From Auanema rhodensis (taxonomy: Eukaryota; Nematoda; Chromadorea; Rhabditida; Rhabditidae), in contig OZ059894.1 of assembly GCA_964057225.1 (NCBI GenBank), positions 11,356,131 to 11,420,130 on the forward strand: a DNA stretch of 64,000 nucleotides, read 5' to 3'. A program made the translations under genes and the position numbers. The notes below the pieces were generated by a model. It was not told the origin of the DNA. It saw nothing but the letters and a program-made list of their open reading frames with translations, and did no database searches. Positions 33,787 to 47,490 of this stretch are shown here, in pieces (the first letter of the stretch is position 1; each line of letters opens with the position of its first letter).

Positions 33787-33975
33787 GGGAATGGGCCGTT
33801 CCCGCCAGCAGTGCAAGAGCGGGTCGACCCGTGAGGTGGAGCTAGCAAGCCAGCATCTACCTCAAGTCTCAAAAATCGGTTAACCTTATTGTGAACCAAT
33901 GGAACACATATCGAAGGTTAATTCGATAAGAACGATTACTACACTTTGATCTTAGCCAAAAGGCCGAGAAGCGAT
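33787..33975 (-). ncRNA. U2 snRNA
   Basis: Whole copy of unit 12, same as the reference by eye. Confidence 0.94.
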
Positions 33976-34418
33976 ACAGCATAGCCATGAGTATCAAAGA
34001 CATCAAGCAAATGTATCGTACTTGTTACGAGTGCACTCTCTCATTTGAATATAAAAGTGTGGTTTGACAATCTTGACTGTACAGGTCATAAATGGCTCAT
34101 ATAAACTGTGGATTTACTCAACTTTTGGACTTATTTTTTTCTTATTCGAAGCGCTGCACTTTTTTCTATTCTTTTTATTCAAATACTTGTATATAGTTTT
34201 ATATGTACGGTTGCAAAGTTTCCGAATATTTTATATATTTTTATACAATAATTAGGAGAAGGTTAATACAATGAAATCTCCCAACTTTACAGTGTTTGTA
34301 TTGCTTACAGTATCTAGAACAACCACTCTTGTAATATTAGAGCACATATCAATCAACAACTTTTTCTAGTTATCAAAGCTTTTTTATTTCTTCAAGATAT
34401 TTCAAATAAAATATAAAA

Positions 34419-34536
34419 GCTTACGACACCCGGGATTCCCAAGCCGTCTCCGATCCAAGTACTAACCGGGCCCAACGTTGCTTGACTTGCCAGATCGGAC
34501 GGGATGGCGTACTTTCAACGTGGTATGGTCGTAAGC
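34419..34536 (-). rRNA. 5S rRNA
   Basis: First 5S copy of unit 12; standard sequence. Confidence 0.96.
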
Positions 34537-34778
34537 AATGTTATATTCTTCATTATCAGTTATATCACTCTAAATCTTGTTGTTAATAGTTAGGACCACA
34601 AAGAAAACAACAGGAACAGTAACAAATGAAATGCCCAAACTTTACAGTGTTCGAGTTATTTACAGTATCTAAGACTACCTCTGTCGTGTTATTAGAGCAA
34701 ACATTCGATTAACAACAACTTTTTTTTAGTTATCAAAGCTTTTTTATTTCTTCAAAAAATTTCAAATAAAATATAAAA

Positions 34779-34896
34779 GCTTACGACACCCGGGATTCCC
34801 AAGCCGTCTCCGATCCAAGTACTAACCGGGCCCAACGTTGCTTGACTTGCCAGATCGGACGGGATGGCGTACTTTCAACGTGGTATGGTCGTAAGC
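34779..34896 (-). rRNA. 5S rRNA
   Basis: Second 5S copy of unit 12; standard sequence. Confidence 0.96.
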
Positions 34897-35038
34897 AATG
34901 TCATATTCTTCATTATCAGTTATATCACTCTAAATCTTGTTGTTAATAGATACGACCACAAAGAAAACAACAGGAACAGTAACAATAACAAAAAAAATTT
35001 TTTTTTCACCTATGTGTCTAAAGGTTAGCCATGTATCC

Positions 35039-35086
<48 letters not shown>

Positions 35087-36263
35087 ACAGTAAAAAGTCC
35101 AATCAAGAGAGAAATTTTTTCAACACATAGTTGTTTTTTTTTTAAATATCATTGTTTTTCCTCATAACTCGGTTTAAACTCGTTCTAACCCGTTGAAATA
35201 CGTCTAGAAAGTCTTTATAACATGCATATGTATGATAGAACTTCATATTTATTGTAATAGAAAATTTTATTTTCAGACGTCTTGGTTAACAATGATATGT
35301 TTTACCCCCTTATAATTTTTATCATAATGTTCCTTATACGGAACGCTCAATGAAACTTGCTTCCAGAAAAATTTCTTTCTATTTTTTCTTCATATGTACG
35401 TAGATACTATAGAGAACTATGATAGAAAACTTTAACATTCACGAAATCATCATTTCTCATTACGCTACGGAGGTTTAAAAAGCTGTGTTTTACCTTATAA
35501 TAGACCGGAAAACCCTTGTGTTAAAACTGGACCGTTTTTACACATATAAAAATGTCCCGTATTCGGGACCCTAATGTAACTTTTGATTCCCTATATTTTT
35601 TTTCATGAAATTTACAATCTACTGTAGAAAGAAGAATTATTTTTATAAAAACTGTAAATTTTTGAAAAATGAAAACAAAACGAAAACAAAAACAACTTTT
35701 TTTTGAACATTTTCTCACACAAGGGTCCCCCCTTACCTACTTTTTTTCTCATTACTCGTTTCAACCTCATCCGATCACTCTGCAAACATGTTTAATCGTT
35801 CTAACTTGTTGAAATACGTCTTAAAAGTCTAAACAACATGCATATGCATAATAGAAACCACCCGAATAGGCCCCCACGCACTAAACGAGATATATACATT
35901 ACCAGTATAGTAATAGAACACATATTGAAGATTAATTCGATAAGAACAATTTATTGACGTAGAGAATGTTTGTTCCGAAAAACTACAATATTAAACTATA
36001 AAAGTAACAAAAGCGTAGAGGCAGCAAAGACATGAATAAACATAAATGTAAATACAGAATTACCAGGTAGTACATAAGTATGACAAAAAATTATAAGAAA
36101 GCCATGAAAATAGAAGGTTTGTGAACAAATGAGAGGTACATCTTTGATCGTATAGTCATTTCTAAACCGTTCGTATGCTGCAGCATCGTCATAAGCGTCA
36201 CTCAAGTTGAATTTCCATGTGTACTACACGATTTTCATTCTTATTGTTACATTCTTTCCCTGA

Positions 36264-36452
36264 GGGAATGGGCCGTTCCCGCCAGCAGTGCAAGAGCGGG
36301 TCGACCCGTGAGGTGGAGCTAGCAAGCCAGCATCTACCTCAAGTCTCAAAAATCGGTTAACCTTATTGTGAACCAATGGAACACATATCGAAGGTTAATT
36401 CGATAAGAACGATTACTACACTTTGATCTTAGCCAAAAGGCCGAGAAGCGAT
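36264..36452 (-). ncRNA. U2 snRNA
   Basis: Whole copy of unit 13, same as the reference by eye. Confidence 0.94.
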
Positions 36453-36895
36453 ACAGCATAGCCATGAGTATCAAAGACATCAAGCAAATGTATCGTACTT
36501 GTTACGAGTGCACTCTCTCATTTGAATATAAAAGTGTGGTTTGACAATCTTGACTGTACAGGTCATAAATGGCTCATATAAACTGTGGATTTACTCAACT
36601 TTTGGACTTATTTTTTTCTTATTCGAAGCGCTGCACTTTTTTCTATTCTTTTTATTCAAATACTTGTATATAGTTTTATATGTACGGTTGCAAAGTTTCC
36701 GAATATTTTATATATTTTTATACAATAATTAGGAGAAGGTTAATACAATGAAATCTCCCAACTTTACAGTGTTTGTATTGCTTACAGTATCTAGAACAAC
36801 CACTCTTGTAATATTAGAGCACATATCAATCAACAACTTTTTCTAGTTATCAAAGCTTTTTTATTTCTTCAAGATATTTCAAATAAAATATAAAA

Positions 36896-37013
36896 GCTTA
36901 CGACACCCGGGATTCCCAAGCCGTCTCCGATCCAAGTACTAACCGGGCCCAACGTTGCTTGACTTGCCAGATCGGACGGGATGGCGTACTTTCAACGTGG
37001 TATGGTCGTAAGC
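36896..37013 (-). rRNA. 5S rRNA
   Basis: First 5S copy of unit 13; standard sequence. Confidence 0.96.
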
Positions 37014-37255
37014 AATGTTATATTCTTCATTATCAGTTATATCACTCTAAATCTTGTTGTTAATAGTTAGGACCACAAAGAAAACAACAGGAACAGTAAC
37101 AAATGAAATGCCCAAACTTTACAGTGTTCGAGTTATTTACAGTATCTAAGACTACCTCTGTCGTGTTATTAGAGCAAACATTCGATTAACAACAACTTTT
37201 TTTTAGTTATCAAAGCTTTTTTATTTCTTCAAAAAATTTCAAATAAAATATAAAA

Positions 37256-37373
37256 GCTTACGACACCCGGGATTCCCAAGCCGTCTCCGATCCAAGTACT
37301 AACCGGGCCCAACGTTGCTTGACTTGCCAGATCGGACGGGATGGCGTACTTTCAACGTGGTATGGTCGTAAGC
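37256..37373 (-). rRNA. 5S rRNA
   Basis: Second 5S copy of unit 13; standard sequence. Confidence 0.96.
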
Positions 37374-38722
37374 AATGTCATATTCTTCATTATCAGTTAT
37401 ATCACTCTAAATCTTGTTGTTAATAGATACGACCACAAAGAAAACAACAGGAACAGTAACAATAACAAAAAAAATTTTTTTTTCACCTATGTGTCTAAAG
37501 GTTAGCCATGTATCCGTTTATATATATATATATATATATATATCAACAGTAAAAAGTCCAATCAAGAGAGAAATTTTTTCAACACATAGTTGTTTTTTTT
37601 TTAAATATCATTGTTTTTCCTCATAACTCGGTTTAAACTCGTTCTAACCCGTTGAAATACGTCTAGAAAGTCTTTATAACATGCATATGTATGATAGAAC
37701 TTCATATTTATTGTAATAGAAAATTTTATTTTCAGACGTCTTGGTTAACAATGATATGTTTTACCCCCTTATAATTTTTATCATAATGTTCCTTATACGG
37801 AACGCTCAATGAAACTTGCTTCCAGAAAAATTTCTTTCTATTTTTTCTTCATATGTACGTAGATACTATAGAGAACTATGATAGAAAACTTTAACATTCA
37901 CGAAATCATCATTTCTCATTACGCTACGGAGGTTTAAAAAGCTGTGTTTTACCTTATAATAGACCGGAAAACCCTTGTGTTAAAACTGGACCGTTTTTAC
38001 ACATATAAAAATGTCCCGTATTCGGGACCCTAATGTAACTTTTGATTCCCTATATTTTTTTTCATGAAATTTACAATCTACTGTAGAAAGAAGAATTATT
38101 TTTATAAAAACTGTAAATTTTTGAAAAATGAAAACAAAACGAAAACAAAAACAACTTTTTTTTGAACATTTTCTCACACAAGGGTCCCCCCTTACCTACT
38201 TTTTTTCTCATTACTCGTTTCAACCTCATCCGATCACTCTGCAAACATGTTTAATCGTTCTAACTTGTTGAAATACGTCTTAAAAGTCTAAACAACATGC
38301 ATATGCATAATAGAAACCACCCGAATAGGCCCCCACGCACTAAACGAGATATATACATTACCAGTATAGTAATAGAACACATATTGAAGATTAATTCGAT
38401 AAGAACAATTTATTGACGTAGAGAATGTTTGTTCCGAAAAACTACAATATTAAACTATAAAAGTAACAAAAGCGTAGAGGCAGCAAAGACATGAATAAAC
38501 ATAAATGTAAATACAGAATTACCAGGTAGTACATAAGTATGACAAAAAATTATAAGAAAGCCATGAAAATAGAAGGTTTGTGAACAAATGAGAGGTACAT
38601 CTTTGATCGTATAGTCATTTCTAAACCGTTCGTATGCTGCAGCATCGTCATAAGCGTCACTCAAGTTGAATTTCCATGTGTACTACACGATTTTCATTCT
38701 TATTGTTACATTCTTTCCCTGA

Positions 38723-38911
38723 GGGAATGGGCCGTTCCCGCCAGCAGTGCAAGAGCGGGTCGACCCGTGAGGTGGAGCTAGCAAGCCAGCATCTACCTCA
38801 AGTCTCAAAAATCGGTTAACCTTATTGTGAACCAATGGAACACATATCGAAGGTTAATTCGATAAGAACGATTACTACACTTTGATCTTAGCCAAAAGGC
38901 CGAGAAGCGAT
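38723..38911 (-). ncRNA. U2 snRNA
   Basis: Whole copy of unit 14, same as the reference by eye. Confidence 0.94.
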
Positions 38912-39354
38912 ACAGCATAGCCATGAGTATCAAAGACATCAAGCAAATGTATCGTACTTGTTACGAGTGCACTCTCTCATTTGAATATAAAAGTGTGGTT
39001 TGACAATCTTGACTGTACAGGTCATAAATGGCTCATATAAACTGTGGATTTACTCAACTTTTGGACTTATTTTTTTCTTATTCGAAGCGCTGCACTTTTT
39101 TCTATTCTTTTTATTCAAATACTTGTATATAGTTTTATATGTACGGTTGCAAAGTTTCCGAATATTTTATATATTTTTATACAATAATTAGGAGAAGGTT
39201 AATACAATGAAATCTCCCAACTTTACAGTGTTTGTATTGCTTACAGTATCTAGAACAACCACTCTTGTAATATTAGAGCACATATCAATCAACAACTTTT
39301 TCTAGTTATCAAAGCTTTTTTATTTCTTCAAGATATTTCAAATAAAATATAAAA

Positions 39355-39472
39355 GCTTACGACACCCGGGATTCCCAAGCCGTCTCCGATCCAAGTACTA
39401 ACCGGGCCCAACGTTGCTTGACTTGCCAGATCGGACGGGATGGCGTACTTTCAACGTGGTATGGTCGTAAGC
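39355..39472 (-). rRNA. 5S rRNA
   Basis: First 5S copy of unit 14; standard sequence. Confidence 0.96.
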
Positions 39473-39714
39473 AATGTTATATTCTTCATTATCAGTTATA
39501 TCACTCTAAATCTTGTTGTTAATAGTTAGGACCACAAAGAAAACAACAGGAACAGTAACAAATGAAATGCCCAAACTTTACAGTGTTCGAGTTATTTACA
39601 GTATCTAAGACTACCTCTGTCGTGTTATTAGAGCAAACATTCGATTAACAACAACTTTTTTTTAGTTATCAAAGCTTTTTTATTTCTTCAAAAAATTTCA
39701 AATAAAATATAAAA

Positions 39715-39832
39715 GCTTACGACACCCGGGATTCCCAAGCCGTCTCCGATCCAAGTACTAACCGGGCCCAACGTTGCTTGACTTGCCAGATCGGACGGGA
39801 TGGCGTACTTTCAACGTGGTATGGTCGTAAGC
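39715..39832 (-). rRNA. 5S rRNA
   Basis: Second 5S copy of unit 14; standard sequence. Confidence 0.96.
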
Positions 39833-39974
39833 AATGTCATATTCTTCATTATCAGTTATATCACTCTAAATCTTGTTGTTAATAGATACGACCACAAAGA
39901 AAACAACAGGAACAGTAACAATAACAAAAAAAATTTTTTTTTCACCTATGTGTCTAAAGGTTAGCCATGTATCC

Positions 39975-40030
<56 letters not shown>

Positions 40031-41207
40031 ACAGTAAAAAGTCCAATCAAGAGAGAAATTTTTTCAACACATAGTTGTTTTTTTTTTAAATATCATTGTT
40101 TTTCCTCATAACTCGGTTTAAACTCGTTCTAACCCGTTGAAATACGTCTAGAAAGTCTTTATAACATGCATATGTATGATAGAACTTCATATTTATTGTA
40201 ATAGAAAATTTTATTTTCAGACGTCTTGGTTAACAATGATATGTTTTACCCCCTTATAATTTTTATCATAATGTTCCTTATACGGAACGCTCAATGAAAC
40301 TTGCTTCCAGAAAAATTTCTTTCTATTTTTTCTTCATATGTACGTAGATACTATAGAGAACTATGATAGAAAACTTTAACATTCACGAAATCATCATTTC
40401 TCATTACGCTACGGAGGTTTAAAAAGCTGTGTTTTACCTTATAATAGACCGGAAAACCCTTGTGTTAAAACTGGACCGTTTTTACACATATAAAAATGTC
40501 CCGTATTCGGGACCCTAATGTAACTTTTGATTCCCTATATTTTTTTTCATGAAATTTACAATCTACTGTAGAAAGAAGAATTATTTTTATAAAAACTGTA
40601 AATTTTTGAAAAATGAAAACAAAACGAAAACAAAAACAACTTTTTTTTGAACATTTTCTCACACAAGGGTCCCCCCTTACCTACTTTTTTTCTCATTACT
40701 CGTTTCAACCTCATCCGATCACTCTGCAAACATGTTTAATCGTTCTAACTTGTTGAAATACGTCTTAAAAGTCTAAACAACATGCATATGCATAATAGAA
40801 ACCACCCGAATAGGCCCCCACGCACTAAACGAGATATATACATTACCAGTATAGTAATAGAACACATATTGAAGATTAATTCGATAAGAACAATTTATTG
40901 ACGTAGAGAATGTTTGTTCCGAAAAACTACAATATTAAACTATAAAAGTAACAAAAGCGTAGAGGCAGCAAAGACATGAATAAACATAAATGTAAATACA
41001 GAATTACCAGGTAGTACATAAGTATGACAAAAAATTATAAGAAAGCCATGAAAATAGAAGGTTTGTGAACAAATGAGAGGTACATCTTTGATCGTATAGT
41101 CATTTCTAAACCGTTCGTATGCTGCAGCATCGTCATAAGCGTCACTCAAGTTGAATTTCCATGTGTACTACACGATTTTCATTCTTATTGTTACATTCTT
41201 TCCCTGA

Positions 41208-41396
41208 GGGAATGGGCCGTTCCCGCCAGCAGTGCAAGAGCGGGTCGACCCGTGAGGTGGAGCTAGCAAGCCAGCATCTACCTCAAGTCTCAAAAATCGG
41301 TTAACCTTATTGTGAACCAATGGAACACATATCGAAGGTTAATTCGATAAGAACGATTACTACACTTTGATCTTAGCCAAAAGGCCGAGAAGCGAT
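41208..41396 (-). ncRNA. U2 snRNA
   Basis: Whole copy of unit 15, same as the reference by eye. Confidence 0.94.
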
Positions 41397-41839
41397 ACAG
41401 CATAGCCATGAGTATCAAAGACATCAAGCAAATGTATCGTACTTGTTACGAGTGCACTCTCTCATTTGAATATAAAAGTGTGGTTTGACAATCTTGACTG
41501 TACAGGTCATAAATGGCTCATATAAACTGTGGATTTACTCAACTTTTGGACTTATTTTTTTCTTATTCGAAGCGCTGCACTTTTTTCTATTCTTTTTATT
41601 CAAATACTTGTATATAGTTTTATATGTACGGTTGCAAAGTTTCCGAATATTTTATATATTTTTATACAATAATTAGGAGAAGGTTAATACAATGAAATCT
41701 CCCAACTTTACAGTGTTTGTATTGCTTACAGTATCTAGAACAACCACTCTTGTAATATTAGAGCACATATCAATCAACAACTTTTTCTAGTTATCAAAGC
41801 TTTTTTATTTCTTCAAGATATTTCAAATAAAATATAAAA

Positions 41840-41957
41840 GCTTACGACACCCGGGATTCCCAAGCCGTCTCCGATCCAAGTACTAACCGGGCCCAACGTT
41901 GCTTGACTTGCCAGATCGGACGGGATGGCGTACTTTCAACGTGGTATGGTCGTAAGC
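41840..41957 (-). rRNA. 5S rRNA
   Basis: First 5S copy of unit 15; standard sequence. Confidence 0.96.
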
Positions 41958-42199
41958 AATGTTATATTCTTCATTATCAGTTATATCACTCTAAATCTTG
42001 TTGTTAATAGTTAGGACCACAAAGAAAACAACAGGAACAGTAACAAATGAAATGCCCAAACTTTACAGTGTTCGAGTTATTTACAGTATCTAAGACTACC
42101 TCTGTCGTGTTATTAGAGCAAACATTCGATTAACAACAACTTTTTTTTAGTTATCAAAGCTTTTTTATTTCTTCAAAAAATTTCAAATAAAATATAAAA

Positions 42200-42317
42200 G
42201 CTTACGACACCCGGGATTCCCAAGCCGTCTCCGATCCAAGTACTAACCGGGCCCAACGTTGCTTGACTTGCCAGATCGGACGGGATGGCGTACTTTCAAC
42301 GTGGTATGGTCGTAAGC
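42200..42317 (-). rRNA. 5S rRNA
   Basis: Second 5S copy of unit 15; standard sequence. Confidence 0.96.
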
Positions 42318-42459
42318 AATGTCATATTCTTCATTATCAGTTATATCACTCTAAATCTTGTTGTTAATAGATACGACCACAAAGAAAACAACAGGAACAG
42401 TAACAATAACAAAAAAAATTTTTTTTTCACCTATGTGTCTAAAGGTTAGCCATGTATCC

Positions 42460-42517
<58 letters not shown>

Positions 42518-43694
42518 ACAGTAAAAAGTCCAATCAAGAGAGAAATTTTTTCAACACATAGTTGTTTTTTTTTTAAATATCATTGTTTTTCCTCATAACT
42601 CGGTTTAAACTCGTTCTAACCCGTTGAAATACGTCTAGAAAGTCTTTATAACATGCATATGTATGATAGAACTTCATATTTATTGTAATAGAAAATTTTA
42701 TTTTCAGACGTCTTGGTTAACAATGATATGTTTTACCCCCTTATAATTTTTATCATAATGTTCCTTATACGGAACGCTCAATGAAACTTGCTTCCAGAAA
42801 AATTTCTTTCTATTTTTTCTTCATATGTACGTAGATACTATAGAGAACTATGATAGAAAACTTTAACATTCACGAAATCATCATTTCTCATTACGCTACG
42901 GAGGTTTAAAAAGCTGTGTTTTACCTTATAATAGACCGGAAAACCCTTGTGTTAAAACTGGACCGTTTTTACACATATAAAAATGTCCCGTATTCGGGAC
43001 CCTAATGTAACTTTTGATTCCCTATATTTTTTTTCATGAAATTTACAATCTACTGTAGAAAGAAGAATTATTTTTATAAAAACTGTAAATTTTTGAAAAA
43101 TGAAAACAAAACGAAAACAAAAACAACTTTTTTTTGAACATTTTCTCACACAAGGGTCCCCCCTTACCTACTTTTTTTCTCATTACTCGTTTCAACCTCA
43201 TCCGATCACTCTGCAAACATGTTTAATCGTTCTAACTTGTTGAAATACGTCTTAAAAGTCTAAACAACATGCATATGCATAATAGAAACCACCCGAATAG
43301 GCCCCCACGCACTAAACGAGATATATACATTACCAGTATAGTAATAGAACACATATTGAAGATTAATTCGATAAGAACAATTTATTGACGTAGAGAATGT
43401 TTGTTCCGAAAAACTACAATATTAAACTATAAAAGTAACAAAAGCGTAGAGGCAGCAAAGACATGAATAAACATAAATGTAAATACAGAATTACCAGGTA
43501 GTACATAAGTATGACAAAAAATTATAAGAAAGCCATGAAAATAGAAGGTTTGTGAACAAATGAGAGGTACATCTTTGATCGTATAGTCATTTCTAAACCG
43601 TTCGTATGCTGCAGCATCGTCATAAGCGTCACTCAAGTTGAATTTCCATGTGTACTACACGATTTTCATTCTTATTGTTACATTCTTTCCCTGA

Positions 43695-43883
43695 GGGAAT
43701 GGGCCGTTCCCGCCAGCAGTGCAAGAGCGGGTCGACCCGTGAGGTGGAGCTAGCAAGCCAGCATCTACCTCAAGTCTCAAAAATCGGTTAACCTTATTGT
43801 GAACCAATGGAACACATATCGAAGGTTAATTCGATAAGAACGATTACTACACTTTGATCTTAGCCAAAAGGCCGAGAAGCGAT
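43695..43883 (-). ncRNA. U2 snRNA
   Basis: Whole copy of unit 16, same as the reference by eye. Confidence 0.94.
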
Positions 43884-44326
43884 ACAGCATAGCCATGAGT
43901 ATCAAAGACATCAAGCAAATGTATCGTACTTGTTACGAGTGCACTCTCTCATTTGAATATAAAAGTGTGGTTTGACAATCTTGACTGTACAGGTCATAAA
44001 TGGCTCATATAAACTGTGGATTTACTCAACTTTTGGACTTATTTTTTTCTTATTCGAAGCGCTGCACTTTTTTCTATTCTTTTTATTCAAATACTTGTAT
44101 ATAGTTTTATATGTACGGTTGCAAAGTTTCCGAATATTTTATATATTTTTATACAATAATTAGGAGAAGGTTAATACAATGAAATCTCCCAACTTTACAG
44201 TGTTTGTATTGCTTACAGTATCTAGAACAACCACTCTTGTAATATTAGAGCACATATCAATCAACAACTTTTTCTAGTTATCAAAGCTTTTTTATTTCTT
44301 CAAGATATTTCAAATAAAATATAAAA

Positions 44327-44444
44327 GCTTACGACACCCGGGATTCCCAAGCCGTCTCCGATCCAAGTACTAACCGGGCCCAACGTTGCTTGACTTGCCA
44401 GATCGGACGGGATGGCGTACTTTCAACGTGGTATGGTCGTAAGC
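44327..44444 (-). rRNA. 5S rRNA
   Basis: First 5S copy of unit 16; standard sequence. Confidence 0.96.
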
Positions 44445-44686
44445 AATGTTATATTCTTCATTATCAGTTATATCACTCTAAATCTTGTTGTTAATAGTTA
44501 GGACCACAAAGAAAACAACAGGAACAGTAACAAATGAAATGCCCAAACTTTACAGTGTTCGAGTTATTTACAGTATCTAAGACTACCTCTGTCGTGTTAT
44601 TAGAGCAAACATTCGATTAACAACAACTTTTTTTTAGTTATCAAAGCTTTTTTATTTCTTCAAAAAATTTCAAATAAAATATAAAA

Positions 44687-44804
44687 GCTTACGACACCCG
44701 GGATTCCCAAGCCGTCTCCGATCCAAGTACTAACCGGGCCCAACGTTGCTTGACTTGCCAGATCGGACGGGATGGCGTACTTTCAACGTGGTATGGTCGT
44801 AAGC
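44687..44804 (-). rRNA. 5S rRNA
   Basis: Second 5S copy of unit 16; standard sequence. Confidence 0.96.
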
Positions 44805-44946
44805 AATGTCATATTCTTCATTATCAGTTATATCACTCTAAATCTTGTTGTTAATAGATACGACCACAAAGAAAACAACAGGAACAGTAACAATAACAAA
44901 AAAAATTTTTTTTTCACCTATGTGTCTAAAGGTTAGCCATGTATCC

Positions 44947-45004
<58 letters not shown>

Positions 45005-46180
45005 ACAGTAAAAAGTCCAATCAAGAGAGAAATTTTTTCAACACATAGTTGTTTTTTTTTAAATATCATTGTTTTTCCTCATAACTCGGTTTAAACTCGT
45101 TCTAACCCGTTGAAATACGTCTAGAAAGTCTTTATAACATGCATATGTATGATAGAACTTCATATTTATTGTAATAGAAAATTTTATTTTCAGACGTCTT
45201 GGTTAACAATGATATGTTTTACCCCCTTATAATTTTTATCATAATGTTCCTTATACGGAACGCTCAATGAAACTTGCTTCCAGAAAAATTTCTTTCTATT
45301 TTTTCTTCATATGTACGTAGATACTATAGAGAACTATGATAGAAAACTTTAACATTCACGAAATCATCATTTCTCATTACGCTACGGAGGTTTAAAAAGC
45401 TGTGTTTTACCTTATAATAGACCGGAAAACCCTTGTGTTAAAACTGGACCGTTTTTACACATATAAAAATGTCCCGTATTCGGGACCCTAATGTAACTTT
45501 TGATTCCCTATATTTTTTTTCATGAAATTTACAATCTACTGTAGAAAGAAGAATTATTTTTATAAAAACTGTAAATTTTTGAAAAATGAAAACAAAACGA
45601 AAACAAAAACAACTTTTTTTTGAACATTTTCTCACACAAGGGTCCCCCCTTACCTACTTTTTTTCTCATTACTCGTTTCAACCTCATCCGATCACTCTGC
45701 AAACATGTTTAATCGTTCTAACTTGTTGAAATACGTCTTAAAAGTCTAAACAACATGCATATGCATAATAGAAACCACCCGAATAGGCCCCCACGCACTA
45801 AACGAGATATATACATTACCAGTATAGTAATAGAACACATATTGAAGATTAATTCGATAAGAACAATTTATTGACGTAGAGAATGTTTGTTCCGAAAAAC
45901 TACAATATTAAACTATAAAAGTAACAAAAGCGTAGAGGCAGCAAAGACATGAATAAACATAAATGTAAATACAGAATTACCAGGTAGTACATAAGTATGA
46001 CAAAAAATTATAAGAAAGCCATGAAAATAGAAGGTTTGTGAACAAATGAGAGGTACATCTTTGATCGTATAGTCATTTCTAAACCGTTCGTATGCTGCAG
46101 CATCGTCATAAGCGTCACTCAAGTTGAATTTCCATGTGTACTACACGATTTTCATTCTTATTGTTACATTCTTTCCCTGA

Positions 46181-46369
46181 GGGAATGGGCCGTTCCCGCC
46201 AGCAGTGCAAGAGCGGGTCGACCCGTGAGGTGGAGCTAGCAAGCCAGCATCTACCTCAAGTCTCAAAAATCGGTTAACCTTATTGTGAACCAATGGAACA
46301 CATATCGAAGGTTAATTCGATAAGAACGATTACTACACTTTGATCTTAGCCAAAAGGCCGAGAAGCGAT
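46181..46369 (-). ncRNA. U2 snRNA
   Basis: Whole copy of unit 17, same as the reference by eye. Confidence 0.94.
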
Positions 46370-46812
46370 ACAGCATAGCCATGAGTATCAAAGACATCAA
46401 GCAAATGTATCGTACTTGTTACGAGTGCACTCTCTCATTTGAATATAAAAGTGTGGTTTGACAATCTTGACTGTACAGGTCATAAATGGCTCATATAAAC
46501 TGTGGATTTACTCAACTTTTGGACTTATTTTTTTCTTATTCGAAGCGCTGCACTTTTTTCTATTCTTTTTATTCAAATACTTGTATATAGTTTTATATGT
46601 ACGGTTGCAAAGTTTCCGAATATTTTATATATTTTTATACAATAATTAGGAGAAGGTTAATACAATGAAATCTCCCAACTTTACAGTGTTTGTATTGCTT
46701 ACAGTATCTAGAACAACCACTCTTGTAATATTAGAGCACATATCAATCAACAACTTTTTCTAGTTATCAAAGCTTTTTTATTTCTTCAAGATATTTCAAA
46801 TAAAATATAAAA

Positions 46813-46930
46813 GCTTACGACACCCGGGATTCCCAAGCCGTCTCCGATCCAAGTACTAACCGGGCCCAACGTTGCTTGACTTGCCAGATCGGACGGGATG
46901 GCGTACTTTCAACGTGGTATGGTCGTAAGC
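46813..46930 (-). rRNA. 5S rRNA
   Basis: First 5S copy of unit 17; standard sequence. Confidence 0.96.
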
Positions 46931-47172
46931 AATGTTATATTCTTCATTATCAGTTATATCACTCTAAATCTTGTTGTTAATAGTTAGGACCACAAAGAAA
47001 ACAACAGGAACAGTAACAAATGAAATGCCCAAACTTTACAGTGTTCGAGTTATTTACAGTATCTGAGACTACCTCTGTCGTGTTATTAGAGCAAACATTC
47101 GATTAACAACAACTTTTTTTTAGTTATCAAAGCTTTTTTATTTCTTCAAAAAATTTCAAATAAAATATAAAA

Positions 47173-47290
47173 GCTTACGACACCCGGGATTCCCAAGCCG
47201 TCTCCGATCCAAGTACTAACCGGGCCCAACGCTGCTTGACTTGCCAGATCGGACGGGATGGCGTACTTTCAACGTGGTATGGTCGTAAGC
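47173..47290 (-). rRNA. 5S rRNA, A59G variant
   Basis: Second copy of unit 17. Differs from the standard gene by A to G at nt 59 (47232), inside box A. Other animals carry G at the equivalent place as far as I recall (fruit fly), so function need not be lost. Confidence 0.95.
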
Positions 47291-47432
47291 AATGTCATAT
47301 TCTTCATTATCAGTTATATCACTCTAAATCTTGTTGTTAATAGATACGACCACAAAGAAAACAACAGGAACAGTAACAATAACAAAAAAAATTTTTTTTT
47401 CACCTATGTGTCTAAAGGTTAGCCATGTATCC

Positions 47433-47490
<58 letters not shown>

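Larger units (their letters stand above)
33787..36263 (-). repeat. Array unit 12 (2477 bp)
   Basis: Standard unit. TA tract 43 bp; relic U2 piece 35912-35951. Confidence 0.95.
36264..38722 (-). repeat. Array unit 13 (2459 bp, shortest TA tract)
   Basis: TA tract only 25 bp (37519-37543). Relic U2 piece 38371-38410. Confidence 0.95.
38723..41207 (-). repeat. Array unit 14 (2485 bp)
   Basis: Standard unit. TA tract 51 bp; relic U2 piece 40856-40895. Confidence 0.95.
41208..43694 (-). repeat. Array unit 15 (2487 bp)
   Basis: Standard unit. TA tract 53 bp; relic U2 piece 43343-43382. Confidence 0.95.
43695..46180 (-). repeat. Array unit 16 (2486 bp)
   Basis: Standard unit. TA tract 53 bp and one T fewer in the T run near 45055; relic U2 piece 45829-45868. 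Confidence 0.95.
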
